From contig CDMY01000656.1 of NCBI GenBank assembly GCA_001179505.1, positions 32,636 to 96,635 of the forward strand: a stretch of DNA of 64,000 nt, given 5' to 3'. Positions 1 through 11,800 of this stretch are shown piece after piece (within the stretch, counting starts at the first letter, position 1; every line of letters begins with the position of its first letter). Made by a program: the position numbers and the translations under genes. Under the pieces are notes generated by a model, which was not told the DNA's origin, did not search any database, and worked only from the letters and a program-made list of their open reading frames with translations. The DNA comes from Vitrella brassicaformis. Lineage: Eukaryota > Sar > Vitrellaceae.

Positions 1-740
1 CCCCCCCCCCCCCCCCCCCCCCCCCACATCTCCAACTTTGCTTTTGTCCCATTCTGGATACTCCCTCCCTGCCTCCCTGTGTGCCTGCCTTCATCGTGAC
101 TACATGCAATTCGGCTGCCAGCACGTAGCCATCGCTGGCCGGATGGATGGATGGATAAAGATAAGGAAAGGACCGGGGGGAGAGGGAGAGGGAGAGGGAG
201 AGGGGAGTGGCTGGCTGACCGGGTGGTGTCTGTGGCCGATGTGTGATGTGTGTATAGCGTCTGCCTGTCCGTCGTCTGTTGGTGCGTGTGTGTGTGTGTG
301 TGAATGGATGGAATGGCGTGGCATGGCGTGGCCGGCAGGGTGGCAGCAGATAGATGCGGGCATTGATTGCCTTGGCGAAGAGAGGGCCATCGATGGATGA
401 GATGAGCGGCACCCACACCGCACACGCGTGACACACACAGAGCCCCAAGTGCAGTGCACCTCTCTAGCCATGCGTGGGCGCGCGACTGCCTGCCTGCCTG
501 CCTGCCTGCAGTGACCCGCTGTCCGTCTATCTGTCTGTCTGTCTGTCTGTCTGACCATTCGTCTGGTTTGTTTGTTCTGGGGCTGACTGGCTGCCATTGG
601 ACAAAAGAGACACGAGCGCACCTATACCGCTGAAGCAACGAGTCAACTGAGGGGAAAGCGCCTGTGCAGTCAGTCGACACACACCAATCTTCCGACCGAC
701 AGACACATAGAGATCCACACGCATACCCACACGCACACGC
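1..740. other. Intergenic, low-complexity sequence
   Basis: No supportable gene. The stretch opens with a run of 25 C, then holds a purine tract of GGGAGA units near 175-210, a short TG run near 284-301, four CCTG units near 487-508 and a CTGT tetranucleotide run near 527-553. Reading frames across it are short and of biased composition. The poly-C start may be a scaffold edge, because poly-C also borders the assembly gap at 14720. Confidence 0.6.
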
Positions 741-982
741 TCAGTCCAGCAGCACTTCAGGGTCAATCGTGGGCACCAACTCGACAAACTGCCGCTCAAA
801 CCTCAGCCTCTCCTCCTGCGTGAAGTGCCACAAACTCTCACCATCATCGCCTTCAGCCTCGTGTGCCGCGTCGGGGGAGGCTCGCTGGTCGTGGGTAGTA
901 CTACTGGCAGCAGGAGAAGGGCTCATCAATGCCGATCGAACGTACCTGTGGTCACACGGCCAGACAGAAGGGCGGACACCTG

Positions 983-1015
<33 letters not shown>

Positions 1016-2828
1016 CTGTCTGCCTGACTTGATGTCGTTGGTGTTAGCGACCTCGCAGTGCCCCATGAGTGCCTCCCCAAAGCTGATGAGCGTCTCGTCA
1101 CTGCCTGCACCAAAACACACGTACAGCACCACAGTGACTGCCTGCTCAATGGTTGGCTGGATGAGAGAGAAAGCCTGCTGGCCGCTTCCCCCCACCGGAC
1201 CGACCTACCGGCAAGGAATGCGGCCGCCAGGGCCTTGCTCTTCTGCAGCAGCTTCCTGTTGACAGTGTGGGCCATCTTGCCGCCCACAATGCTCGCAGCC
1301 GATCGATTCTACACACACACAGAGACACAACGTGAGTGCACATCGACGTGGTCACGAATGGGCGTATACCTCAACGAGCACGCCCCTGAGGAAGCTGCCG
1401 ATGGGGTGTTCCATGGGTGTGTCGCTGACGCGCGGATCGGCCAGGTCGACGAACGGGCGGAGGGCATATGCGGGGTCGAAGAGCACCTGAGACTTTCTCC
1501 TGGGTGTCCCTGCCGCCAGGTTGACAACCACAGTCCCCTTGCGGAGAGACCCACGGAGGTCGATGGACACCTGATGACAGACACAGACACAGACCTTGTG
1601 TCTCTCCCCTTGTGTGCATTTGAGGCTTACTGCGTCCAGTTGGTAGGGAGGTACGGCGACAACTGTGTGCGTTGATGAAAGGGGAGAGGGATCACCTCAC
1701 AGATGCGCGTAGGCAATGCATCCGGCTGGCTGGTTGGCTGGCTTACTCAGCAGGTCAGCGAATGCGGCCACCTTGGCGTTGTCAAAGACACAGAGGTGCA
1801 GACCCTTGACCAGCGGGCTGCCCTACCACAGACGCAAGACAGGACAAAAACCGTGAGGAACTAGCAGAGCACCCGGGCAGGCCCTTCCCTCCCTCCCTCC
1901 CTCCCTCCCCATCTCACCCGCAGCTCGTCTGCCCTCCGTGTGGACACAGCTAGGCACCTCGGCGACGGCAGCAGCTCTGCACAGGCCAAACGACCAAGAA
2001 TCTCCCAGTTCAGACACGCAGGCGCAGGGATTTATTCCATCTCTCGCACCAGCATGTCTCAGGTATCTGAGTATCAGCCCTCCAACGCGCCCCACACCGA
2101 TGAGCCCCACGCGGAGCGGCGAGCGTGTTGCCGGCTCAGGCGAAAATGACCTGCTCTCATCGTCACCAGCGCCCCTGTGAGACGACGCACTGTCGGCCTC
2201 TGACTGACATGTGGGCCACGCAGGTAGAGACAGGTGCAGGCAGGCAGTCCCCCTTTTGGGGCTTACGGAAGTGCCGCCCTGCAGGTGGGCTTTGACACGA
2301 AGGAAGAGCAGTATCAACAAGGCGACCTGGTACACCAACACCTGCACAGAGAGAGGACCATACGAGCCGACAAAGATACACCCATGCGGCGCATCCACAG
2401 ACACGCACCTGTTCCACCACATCTGCAGCCAGCAGCGCCTGTTGGAATCGGGGCTCGGGAATCAGCCGCTCCACCCAAGTGGTCAGCCTGGCGGCCTCCA
2501 GCCTTTCGCGAGGCAGCAACTCCGACAAGGCATCGCTGAGAGCAAAGTGCATTGCATGCCTTCCTGTGTGCGTCTTTGTATCCATGTTGGCTCACGGTAT
2601 GAGAGAGTGCCGCCTGGGCGATAGTGCGGCCAGCCGGGGTGACGACGCGGCCCTCTTGTACTCCATGGCCATCATGGCCTCCGTCAGCGGCACGTCGGGC
2701 AGCGATATCCTCAGCTGCCTCGGCAGGGACCCTTCATTTATTCTGTCGCTTGTCGGTGAGCCAACAGGGGAGATGGGGTCGGCAACAGGCTGCTGGGAGT
2801 AGGGGGTGGAGTGCGGCACGGCAGCCAT
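741..2828 (-). CDS. NOXRED1-like / pyrroline-5-carboxylate reductase-like NADP-binding oxidoreductase, multi-exon
   Basis: The start ATG is at 2828 (MAAVPHSTPYS). Exon 1 ends at 2596 before GTGAG. Exon 2 resumes at 2535 in phase and reads DALSELLPRERLEAARL. A later exon carries the dinucleotide-binding motif VGLIGVGRVGGLILRYLRHAG (GxIGxGxxG), followed near 1915-1975 by LAVSTRRADELR and near 1747-1825 by LVKGLHLCVFDNAKVAAFADLL. The next exon (about 1352-1570) has SIDLRGSLRKGTVVVNLAAG. The last exon ends at stop 741 after FVELVPTIDPEVLLD. The order (Rossmann glycine loop, STRR segment after strand 2, DN segment, then a hydrophobic strand ending in AAG) fits the NADP-dependent oxidoreductase domain-containing protein 1 branch of the P5C reductase/F420-oxidoreductase fold. 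The substrate is unknown. An ordinary P5C reductase is less likely because the N-terminal extension (about 130 residues) precedes the fold. Introns carry CA runs on the + strand, as in other minus-strand genes here. Confidence 0.7.
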
Positions 2829-2924
2829 GAGTCCTCTCCTTTCACAACTTGAACCTTCAAGTTGCCGACGTGGGGGCGTGTTTGGGGGCCGCATGCATGC
2901 CGTCTCAGGTTGTGCCAGCGGACA

Positions 2925-4559
2925 ATGGCTCCTAAGAAGGCGGTCGCATCGGAGGAGGCGCCTCCCTCCCCTCCCCCACCAGCCGTAGAGCACAAATGTG
3001 GCGAGTTGAAGCTGCCGGTGAGTCACTTGAGACCTCAAGTGAGACGGCACATATGTCATTGAATGGGATGAACGGCTTCTGCATCGTGTGTTGCAGAGCG
3101 GTTCAGTGTATGTCGGGGAGTACCGCACCGTGGACGGCGTCAAGGAGTACCACGGCAAGGGAACACTCGCACAAGGTTGTGAGTTCTTGGAGGGCGAGTG
3201 GAATGAGGGCGACCTGCTGCATGGCCGATATGCCTTCCAGTCCGGGGCGTCGTATGAGGGGCAGTTCTACCACAACGCATTCCACGGACAGGTGAGAGCA
3301 GAGCATGCGATAAATCTCACCTCACCTTACTGCAGCCACGTGTCTCGTTGTGTGTGCAGGGGATATACACGTGGCCTGAAGGGAAGACTTACGAGGGCAC
3401 ATTTGCCAATGGGGCGATGGACGGCTGGGGCAGACTGACGCTCAAGACGCTGCCACAGGCGGCGCAGATGTCCACTTTTGAGGGGGTCTTCACACAAGGT
3501 ACGTCGCACGCGTGTTTGTGTGTGTGTGTGCTGCACATGCTTGTGGTGTGGGGCACAGGTGCGTATGACTCCAACTACGACCGGCAGCAGAGCCTGCAGG
3601 GCGACTTTGAAGAGGTTTGTAGGACCAGAGACGCAACAGACACCTCCCTGCTGATCGGTGTCTATTGCATGTGTGTGTGTTGCCTGCAGTCGTACACATC
3701 CACCTGGGGCGGTTCTGCCCTCCAGGCACTCCAAAGAATCAACGACGCTCTCACACAGGCACCCACCCAAGCACACACAAAGACACACGAAATACACATG
3801 AGTCTGGCTGGCATTCTGTGGCCCTCTCTGTCACACATGAATGTCAGGGCCAGCCGATCGATGGCTTTCTGCTGCCCAACCCACCAGCGGAGGGAGAGGG
3901 GGCAGATGAGCCACACCCGCAGGGCGATCACTCGACGGCCGTCTTCGCCCCTCCCTACCCCACACAAGTACGCTTGCAAAGAGAGGAACATACATGAGGT
4001 GTTCTTGTGTGTGCAGGAGAGTCTCCGCGCTGATGGTGTGGCAGCTCTCTGCTCCTCGCCTGAGGAGGAGAGGGAGATCCACGTGCTCAGGGCCAAAGAC
4101 GACGCCACGCACACTTGTACCACCCGACACACACTGAGAAACATGTGATCAATGTCAAATTGTGTCCGCCTCTCTCTCTCTCTCTCTCTTAAAGCCGCTT
4201 CCCAAATCCGAGCGAAGCAGTTTGTGGGCTGCGGGCAGGTGGAGAGGAGATGGCACACCCATGGGACCACACATCATAGCAGTCAGGTGGCTGTGTGCAC
4301 GTGTGCAGGTCGTTGAGATCAGTGTGCCCAGCAAGAACACCCATGTGGCGCTCGCCAACTGCAACACGAGACGTCAGCGAATACATGCTCTGTTGCGTCA
4401 AAAGGAGACACATACACACAGACGGGGTGGGTGCATTGGGTGGATGGCTGTCTGTGTCTGTGTGCAGGTCCGTTGCCCGATGTGGCTGAGTGGCGTGTGG
4501 TGTCGTTCTTCTGTGAGATGCCTGAGCAGGCCGCAGGGGCCCCCAAGAAGAAGAAATGA
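2925..4559 (+). CDS. MORN-repeat protein, multi-exon
   Basis: The ATG at 2925 begins MAPKKAVASEEAPPSP, a short Lys/Pro-rich leader. After the first intron at least four MORN repeats follow: YVGEYRTVDGVKEYHGKGTL, FLEGEWNEGDLLHGRYAF, YEGQFYHNAFHGQGIYTWPEG (spanning an intron) and YEGTFANGAMDGWGRLTL. MORN repeats are short beta-hairpins, usually found in proteins at membranes, the cytoskeleton or ciliary and cortical structures. The remainder (exons near 3560-3615, 3849-3970, 4018-4090, 4311-4370 and 4469-4559) is acidic to mixed and ends WRVVSFFCEMPEQAAG plus a lysine run before TGA. Exon limits near 4090-4310 are uncertain. No enzymatic domain is visible. The gene is divergent from the NOXRED1-like gene with only 96 bp between the two start codons, so the promoters probably overlap. 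Confidence 0.75.
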
Positions 4560-5100
4560 ACCTGTGGGTGGACATTGATGCTCGTGCACAATTACTTACA
4601 CACACCACCAGACACACACCGAGACACAAAAGCGTTATACATATATATGTTGGAGTCGCTGTGCCCACAGCTCAGCTCTCTTCTCAGAGACAAATGTAAT
4701 GCCTCCATCCATCCACCAGACCGAAGAGAGTGCAAGACGATGGACAGAACCAACCTACACACAGCCCTCCCCTCCCATGGACACTGACCCCAAAACACAT
4801 GTACTGTAGACAGACAGCAGGCGGCACACGAGGGCGGCACCGATGGTGAATTGGCCTTCTCTCTGCGCTACACTGCGTAGTACTATTGTACCTGGCCAGG
4901 GGGATGCTTCTCAACCAACCCATGGATTTGCGACGTATCAAGCACAATACGGGGCCTAAGACGCCCCTCGATGGTGCACAAGGGTCGATTGTGTCCGCCT
5001 CGCGTCGCTTTTCCTCCTCCGATCCGATGCTGCGAGCTCAAACTTAAAGGGTGGAGTGTGGGCGCGTTCTCTCTTGCGTGATTCACGCCATCTTGACCAT
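4560..5100. other. Intergenic
   Basis: Nothing coding is supported. This is the 3' flank of the MORN gene and the 5' flank of the next gene. There is a short AT-rich patch (tatacatatatatg, near 4636). Confidence 0.5.
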
Positions 5101-7271
5101 ATGGACGTCAGTCAAACTCGGGTGAGAGAAGAGGCCGGAGCCTGTGGGCCAATCAAAGCGAGAAGGGAAGCACGTGCGTTATGGCATGCACCGTCTGTGC
5201 GGTGCTGTTGTGGACGTCGCCCTGTGGTTGATGTTACGTTGTGCAGATGATTGCGTTGCGTGTGCGTGAGCAGCTCCTGCCGCAGCGAGAGTTCACGCCT
5301 CTGATCACAGCATGCCTTCAGATGAACCAGACTCAGGTACTTAGCCAACCACCGCAGTGACTCACTCACTCATCCATTCAATGCATCCGTCCCTCACCGG
5401 CCGCTTGGTTGCTCTGTCTGCTGTCCATGTGCGCGTGCAGGTCGACACACAGATCACACGCTCTCACAGATGGACTCTACTCAGCTGACAGCACAGGTGG
5501 GCGCCTGCAGGGTGCCAAGCAGCACACACAAACAACAACCACACAATGGCCTCTGTCATGCTGCGGTTGGTGTTGCTCTCGTGTGGTTGATTCGTTCCTC
5601 AGGTGGTGGCCAGAGTGAACCGGCAGCTCGCTGCTGTGTCCGACCATCTGGCCGAGCTGGCAGAGACCATAGAGACCGCCATCGCACAGACAACACACGA
5701 GGGTGAGCCGATATATACCTAAGGGAGAATGGCACACCAACACACAAACACGGCCTTGTGTGTGTCTGTGTCGTTGTCTGTGTCGCAGGTGATGGCGTGA
5801 GCGATTCTGCTACACATGGCAAAGATGCCGATGGCCACGTGCAGGTGTGTGATCGACCACACGCAGGCACACAAATTGACACACACACCGAGCTGCCATA
5901 TGCATTGCGTGTGTGTCTGTTTGCTGTCTGTCGTCAGGCCACATCATTGCACCTGACTGACATTCCCGACAGCCCCATGAGCGTCGTCCTGGCACTGTCC
6001 GACCTCACCGCCGTCGCCCACCTCAAGTCAACAGCCCGACCCATTAGAAATGCCCTCCGGCCGATCGCCCGCCGCTTTCGGCTGCCGAAGGCCATCGAGC
6101 GGGCGGGGGTTAGCGGTGTGGTGCAGTTCGACGATCAGCTGAGCGACGGCGATGTGATGAAGGCCATGTGGGTGGTGGAGGAGGGGGGCGAGGGCGGCTG
6201 GGGGGAGGTGGGCGACACACTCCGAGTGGGCGAGCAGTGCGGCCACTGTCAGCTGCCGGTCACTGTGGGTGCTGGAGACCTGCAGACATACGCCACCAAG
6301 GCGGTAAGCACGACACACAGGAGAGGCAATCGGTGAGCTGCTGGATGTGTGTGTGCGGATGTGGGTGTGTTGGATGCAGGACTTCTTGGCGCTGCCCCGT
6401 GTGTTTGCGCAGTGGATGCTCGTCGGCCGCCACGTCGTCTTCCGTCGCCCCACTGGCCAGCAAGACGGCACACTCCAGCTGTTCCGCCATAACAACGATA
6501 TCCGGATCATCCGCAACAAGCCCGGCTTCACCATCACACTCAACCCGCCCCTCCCCCACCCCACCCGCCCCGTCCACCCCTTCTCGCAGCACCCCTTCCA
6601 GCAGCACGCAAAGCCACACGACCCCCCAGTCAGCAGCCGCATTCTGTGGCAGCAGGGGGTAGGGTGGGTGACGGTTGGCATCAACAACGGGCCCGTTGAC
6701 GCATCGGCGAGTTCCGTGCTGAAGAGGCTGCTGCTGGTTTACCGGGAGTTGGCTGTGGGCGGCTTCTCCAACTCGCCGACGGTGGTGGTGGACCAGTGAG
6801 TGGATGGACGACAGGCAATGGCAGGTCGCTCACGCTCTGTTTCAAACATGGATGTGTGTGTCAGGCGTGTGCGTGGCGACCGCATCATGACCCAATCGCT
6901 GCACACGCCCCTCGACGGATGCTCACACGTGATGCCATGGGAGCTGGCCGATGGGAGCTGTGCGCAGTCGCATGTGCTGACGATGTCGGACGACCCATTC
7001 ATCGCAGGGATGTACTTTGTCATCCAACCAGGCAACAACCAGAGCGGTACGATACACATGTACAGCAGATCCTCATGCTGTCGTGTCGCCTGATCATCTG
7101 CTCTGCTCTTGTCTGCATGCAGCAGCCGTCGGCATCTTTACCACCGAGGCCGCAGCAGCAGGAGTGGCTCATGATGCGCCCTTCGCCCAGCGATTCCCCC
7201 TGACGGCCGCCATGGTGCGCCGCGCCCTCGGGCCCATCGCACCCATCGTCCTCGACGGCCAGGCGCCATGA
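5101..7271 (+). CDS. Unknown four-copy family, copy 1: N-terminal helices, F-box-like motif, conserved C-terminal region
   Basis: The ATG at 5101 (MDVSQTR, then intron) aligns exon by exon with three other loci here (36539, 40921 and 47450). Exon 2 is MIALRVREQLLPQREF. A later exon is helical and heptad-like (VNRQLAAVSDHLAELAETIE), probably coiled coil. The next begins HLTDIPDSPMSVVLALSDLT and continues VAHLKSTARPIRNAL, which resembles an F-box (LPxxxxxxIxxxLxxxDLxxLxxxxR); this is inference. The C-terminal half (DFLALPRVFAQWMLVGRHVV, GVGWVTVGINNGPVDAS, PFAQRFPLTAAMVRRALG, end IVLDGQAP) is strongly conserved between copies, but I do not recognise it. Relative to copy 3 one A is missing near 5460 (CACGCTCTC versus CACGACTCTC), which breaks the small third exon. 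A downstream CACAG just before ATGGACTCTACTCAG could serve as a rescue acceptor that keeps phase. The gene may therefore be functional with a shortened exon, or mildly damaged. Confidence 0.6.
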
Positions 7272-8318
7272 AGGTGAAACCAACTCACAATGAATGACAA
7301 GATGGCGCGTGTGCATATGTGAGTTCCTGTGTGCTGATGGATCTTGTGCAGGTGGTGTGCTGGCAGCCAGGCGGTGTGGCTGCGTGTCGCGTTGGGTACT
7401 TGCTGACGGTAGCGCGTGCGGTCGAAGGGACAGCGTGTGCGTGCAGAGCTTTCTCTGTGTGTATGTGCTGCATGAATGACTGGTAGAACCATCACAGATC
7501 CATCCATCCATCCATTTTGATTGATGCAACCAAACCCATGCTCTATCACTCAGCCAACCCCCCAGTGCACTGCACCCATACAGACAGATATGTACATTCC
7601 CCCAGTTCGTTCGTAAGCGACCGCCATACAGAGACGCAGGGAGGTAGACACGAGGCCCACGCGACCCAGCACAACACGACTCACACGCGGGGAGCTAGAC
7701 GGACAGACAGACAGTGAGACAGACATGGGAGCAAAGGGGAGTCAGCGGCGGGGAGAGTGGTATGTTTGTCGGCAGGCACATCAATTAATGTGTTGCTGAC
7801 GGCAAGTGCGTACGACGCGAGCAGACAGAGACAGAGAGCGAGAGAATCGGCCAGCCATTCCGTCCGCTCGGTCGAGATGGCCTTACACCCATCCCATACA
7901 CACATAAGCACACAGGGGTTATGCATCCCCGTGCAAATATAGCCATCAAAACGTGTGCATGTCCCTCCCTCCCTCCCTCCCTCCCTCCCTCCGTCCTCCT
8001 CTCCTGTGTGGCTATCTCCCTCCGTCTGTGAGAGCTTTCACCCGACCTCATTGTCAGCCGTCTCATTTGATGGTCGCCGAGCCAGCCAGCGATGGTCGAT
8101 GATACGACTGATTGCGATTCATGAAGCCCTCTCTCCCCCCCGCCCCGCCCCGCCCCGCCCCTACACAGCCTGTGTCGGCGCTCCCTCCGCTCAACACAAG
8201 ACAACACACACCAAAAACACACACGGGCACCCGACACATGTGCTTTCTGTACACCCTCATCTCATCAGACGTGCAATTCCATGCATCAGACGCCTACACA
8301 CCCTGTCTGTCTGTCTGT
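7272..8318. other. Intergenic with simple repeats
   Basis: No gene is supported. It lies between a plus-strand gene end and the 3' end of a minus-strand gene (convergent). It contains CATC units near 7499-7516, a CCCT tract near 7963-7993 and a CCCCG pentamer run near 8139-8160. Confidence 0.5.
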
Positions 8319-8823
8319 CTACGACACCTTAGCGCCCTCCCTCTCCCTCTCCCTCTGTCTCGCCCTGCCCCTTCCCCTCTCCCTCTCCCTCTCATCAGCA
8401 GTCTTTCCGTCATCACTCCCCTGCACCTGTTGCTGCAGCGCCGCCACGTCACCACCCTCGCTCTCTCTCCCGCCTGTTCGCCTCAGCCGCCCCACCGTCC
8501 GCCGCATCACGCGAGACGTCAGCTTGGAGGCAAACTGCCCCGCCATGTTGGGCACTCCGGGCGACACCGCACTCATCGCCGCCTGCACACACACATGCAA
8601 GGGATGGAGGGAGGGATGGATGGATGGATGGGTGCCTGGGGGGGTGGAAGGACGTGCCTGCATCCGTAGAAGGGCTTCGAGGCGCACGAATCGTCTCATG
8701 AGGTTCCGCCTGGTCCGCTCGTCGACCTGTGGGGATGTGTTGGGCTGCAGGATGGTCAGCAGCACCTCCCGGGCAGAGAGCAACGCCCGCAGGTCGTCCT
8801 CATCAAGACTGCCGCACACACAT

Positions 8824-8855
<32 letters not shown>

Positions 8856-11800
8856 TGTGGTGTGTGTGTGTGTGTGATGTGTGGGCGCGTACGTGGTCAT
8901 CTGCTCGACTCTGCTGGACAACGCGTTGACAACGCCGATCGGTGCAGTGACGGGCAGCAAAGGCAGCAGGATCAGATTGGCCAGCCAGCTGCGCTTATCT
9001 GACCAAATCGACACACACACACAATACACAGACCACACACACGTGCACACGACCTCTCTCTCTGTGTGTGTGTGTGTGTGTGCGTGTGTGTGTGTTGGCA
9101 CCTGAAAAGGGTGCCGGGAAGAGCCCCGTGATCATCCTCACTGCCCTTGCAGGCACTGCCGTCACGGTGCGGGCCAATGCGTCGGTCAGCCGGACCATCT
9201 CGTCCACTATCAACTCCTGCAGGGCAGGTGCCATGCCAACCCACGTCTCGTCTCTCTGTCTCTCTGTCTGTCCGCGACGTACCTGCATGTAGTTGCCCTC
9301 CGGTGCAAAGACGAGCTTGAGCATCTCCTCCGCCTGTTTGGTCAGCCCCCCTCTCCTCGGTCTCCTCCTGCCCGCCATGGCCCTTGTGGCGCTGACGGTG
9401 GTGGTGTTGCCTTTGCCGGCCGCTGTGAGTGTGTCGTTGTTGGAGTGCTCGGAGGGGTAGTAGTGCATAATGGGTGTGATCTTCTTGCGCTGAATCGCAA
9501 ACCTGCCAAAGACACACATGAAGCGGTGGGTTGGAGGGAGGGGGAGGGGGAGCGGTGGTGGGGGGCTAACCCCTGTTCGTCGACATGGATGTGGTCTGCT
9601 GCGTCAGCATCGTCCTCTTCCTGGTCTTCGGGCGGTGGTGGTGGGTCGCCCTCCTCGATGGCCTTGCTCTTCCGCAGCACCTCGATCGGCCTTTCATTCC
9701 TCTATTTCAACACACACACCACACAAAGGTGGATGGCTCGTGAGGTAGGTGTGGGTGTGACTGTGAGTGTGGCGCTACTCACCTTTTGCCCCCTCCTGTT
9801 TGCGGCCGCCCTGCCCCCCTCTCCGCTTGGTGCTGACTCTGCCGCCGCCATATCCCGCTCAAGCCCCGTCACATCAAGCGTGAAAGACGTGTACCCGTCA
9901 ATCAACTTCTGCACACGGTCCGCCTGCACGCACCGACACAGAAGAGATAGATGCACTACTATCTCTCTCTCTCTTATTGGAGGCTCACCCACCCGGAGCA
10001 CGCCGTCGGTGCCGTAGAGGAAGGAGCGCAGCGCCTCCCGCACTCGGACGGTGTTGTCGCTGAGGAGTCTTTTGGCGAGGTAGGGCATGCACTCCTCGGT
10101 GATCTGGAAGGTGTCGTCCACCGTCAGACCCAGACCCTCAAGCGTACCAAACGCCCTGCAGACAGGTATACGTGTGTGTGGAGAGGGAGAGGGAGCGAGG
10201 GAGAGGGAGATGGCTTTGACGCATTCTGGGTATGGGGTTGTGGGATGTGTGTGGCCCACCTGAGAATGAGGCCAAAGTAGTCAGGCACCCTCATAGTGTA
10301 TTGCTTGGTGAGCTGCTCGAGCTCCCGGCCCATGCTCTCGATGTTCATCGACTCGGTGCCGCCCTACACACACACGCACACACAAACACACACAAACACA
10401 CACAAACACACACAAACACACACAGAGAGAGAGAGAGAGAGGGACAGACGCCGGCCTGTTGTGACATGGGGCCTGCTTCTCTGCTGAGGTGACGGGCTCA
10501 CTTCGTGGAAAGTCTCGACGAGGTGGCTGACCAGCGGCAGGACGTCGTCTCTCATCTGCGGGTCTTCATAGACCTATGTCGACAGACACACACCACACAG
10601 GGGAAGGCGTCTCAAGCGGGCAGGTAGGGAGACTTTGGTGTGTCTGTCTGGCATAGCTGCGGACCTCCTTTGGAATGAACCCCAGTCTGCAGAGGTCCCC
10701 CAGGGTGGCATTGTAGTCCTTGGCGGACAGATGCGCAACGTACTCGACTACAGACACAATGGGAGAATATGGGGTGTGTGTGTGCCGTCTAGTCTATCTA
10801 TCTCTCTCACCCCACCCAGTGCGAGCCTTTGGTCCTCCTCGATCTCCGTGACCAGGCCAAAGTCCAGCATGCACAAGCGGCCGTCCGGCGTCCGCAAGAA
10901 GTTGCCCGGGTGCTTCCAGAATATGTCAGAGAATGACACACACACGGGAAGGGTGTGTCAGCCTCTCACTCAGTCACTCCTTCATTTGCTCACCGGGTCG
11001 GCGTGCAGGAAACCGGTCTCCAGGAGCTGCACGAGATAGCAGTTGACCAAAGCCTTGACCAGCAACATCCTGCAGCCATCCATCCATCCATCCAGGACAC
11101 GACTCGTTCTTCTCACTGGACATGCCCTCTCTCTCTCTCTCTCTGTCTGTGTGTGTGTGTGCGTGTGTGTGTATGTGTGTGGCTGGGGGGAGGTGAGCGG
11201 AACTGACGATGAGGCTCGCTTCTGCGGGTCTTTGGCCTCCTCCTTCAGGTCGCTGAACTTGCTGCCTGAACACCAAAGCGCACACCCATCACATGTGGGG
11301 GGGCTCATGCCAGAGGTTTGTGTGTGTGTATGTGTGTGTGTGTGTGAGAGAGAGTATACCGTCGATCCACTCTGAGACAAGGACGTGCTGAGTGGCATTA
11401 TACACCTCCGGCACCACTATTGACCCTCCCAGCAGCGCGTTCCCCTGCACGAACGACCGAAACCTCTCCTGGTTGGCCGCCTCGCGCTTGTAGTCGAGCT
11501 CGTCGATGAACCGCTTCCCGGCGTTGTCCACCACCCCGATAATGGACCCCGCTTTCTTCTTGAGGCCGGGGACGATCCGCATCGTCACCTCCAAACCCTT
11601 CACACATTCACATTCCCCCGCCCCGCACACACACAGATGGATGGATCTGCCTGGCCTGGGTGTGCAGACGCGCGCACCGCACCCTTCGTATGACGAAAAG
11701 GTCGAGGGAGCACCGGCTGAGCAGGTCCGGCCGCTGGACCTTGACGGCCACTTGCTTGGTCCTGCCGTTGGGCAGCCGCCACTCGGCCTTGTAAACCTGA

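Noticed and set aside
1-25. Poly-C start as a telomere or homopolymer element
   Set aside because: Poly-C also borders an assembly gap at 14720, so an assembly or sequencing edge effect is more likely.
3348-4148. A 266-codon open frame across the MORN gene
   Set aside because: It runs through TG- and CA-rich introns. Only parts of it match the MORN exons, so it is a read-through artefact.
6160-6700. Long minus-strand open frames opposite family copy 1 (repeated at the other copies)
   Set aside because: They are reverse-strand shadows of GC-rich coding exons, kept open by the conservation of the sense protein. Composition and the intron layout support only the sense strand.
10366-10440. Possible CRISPR-like or telomeric array of CACACAAA units
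   Set aside because: A perfect short-period microsatellite with no spacers, placed inside an intron of the ABC1 kinase gene.
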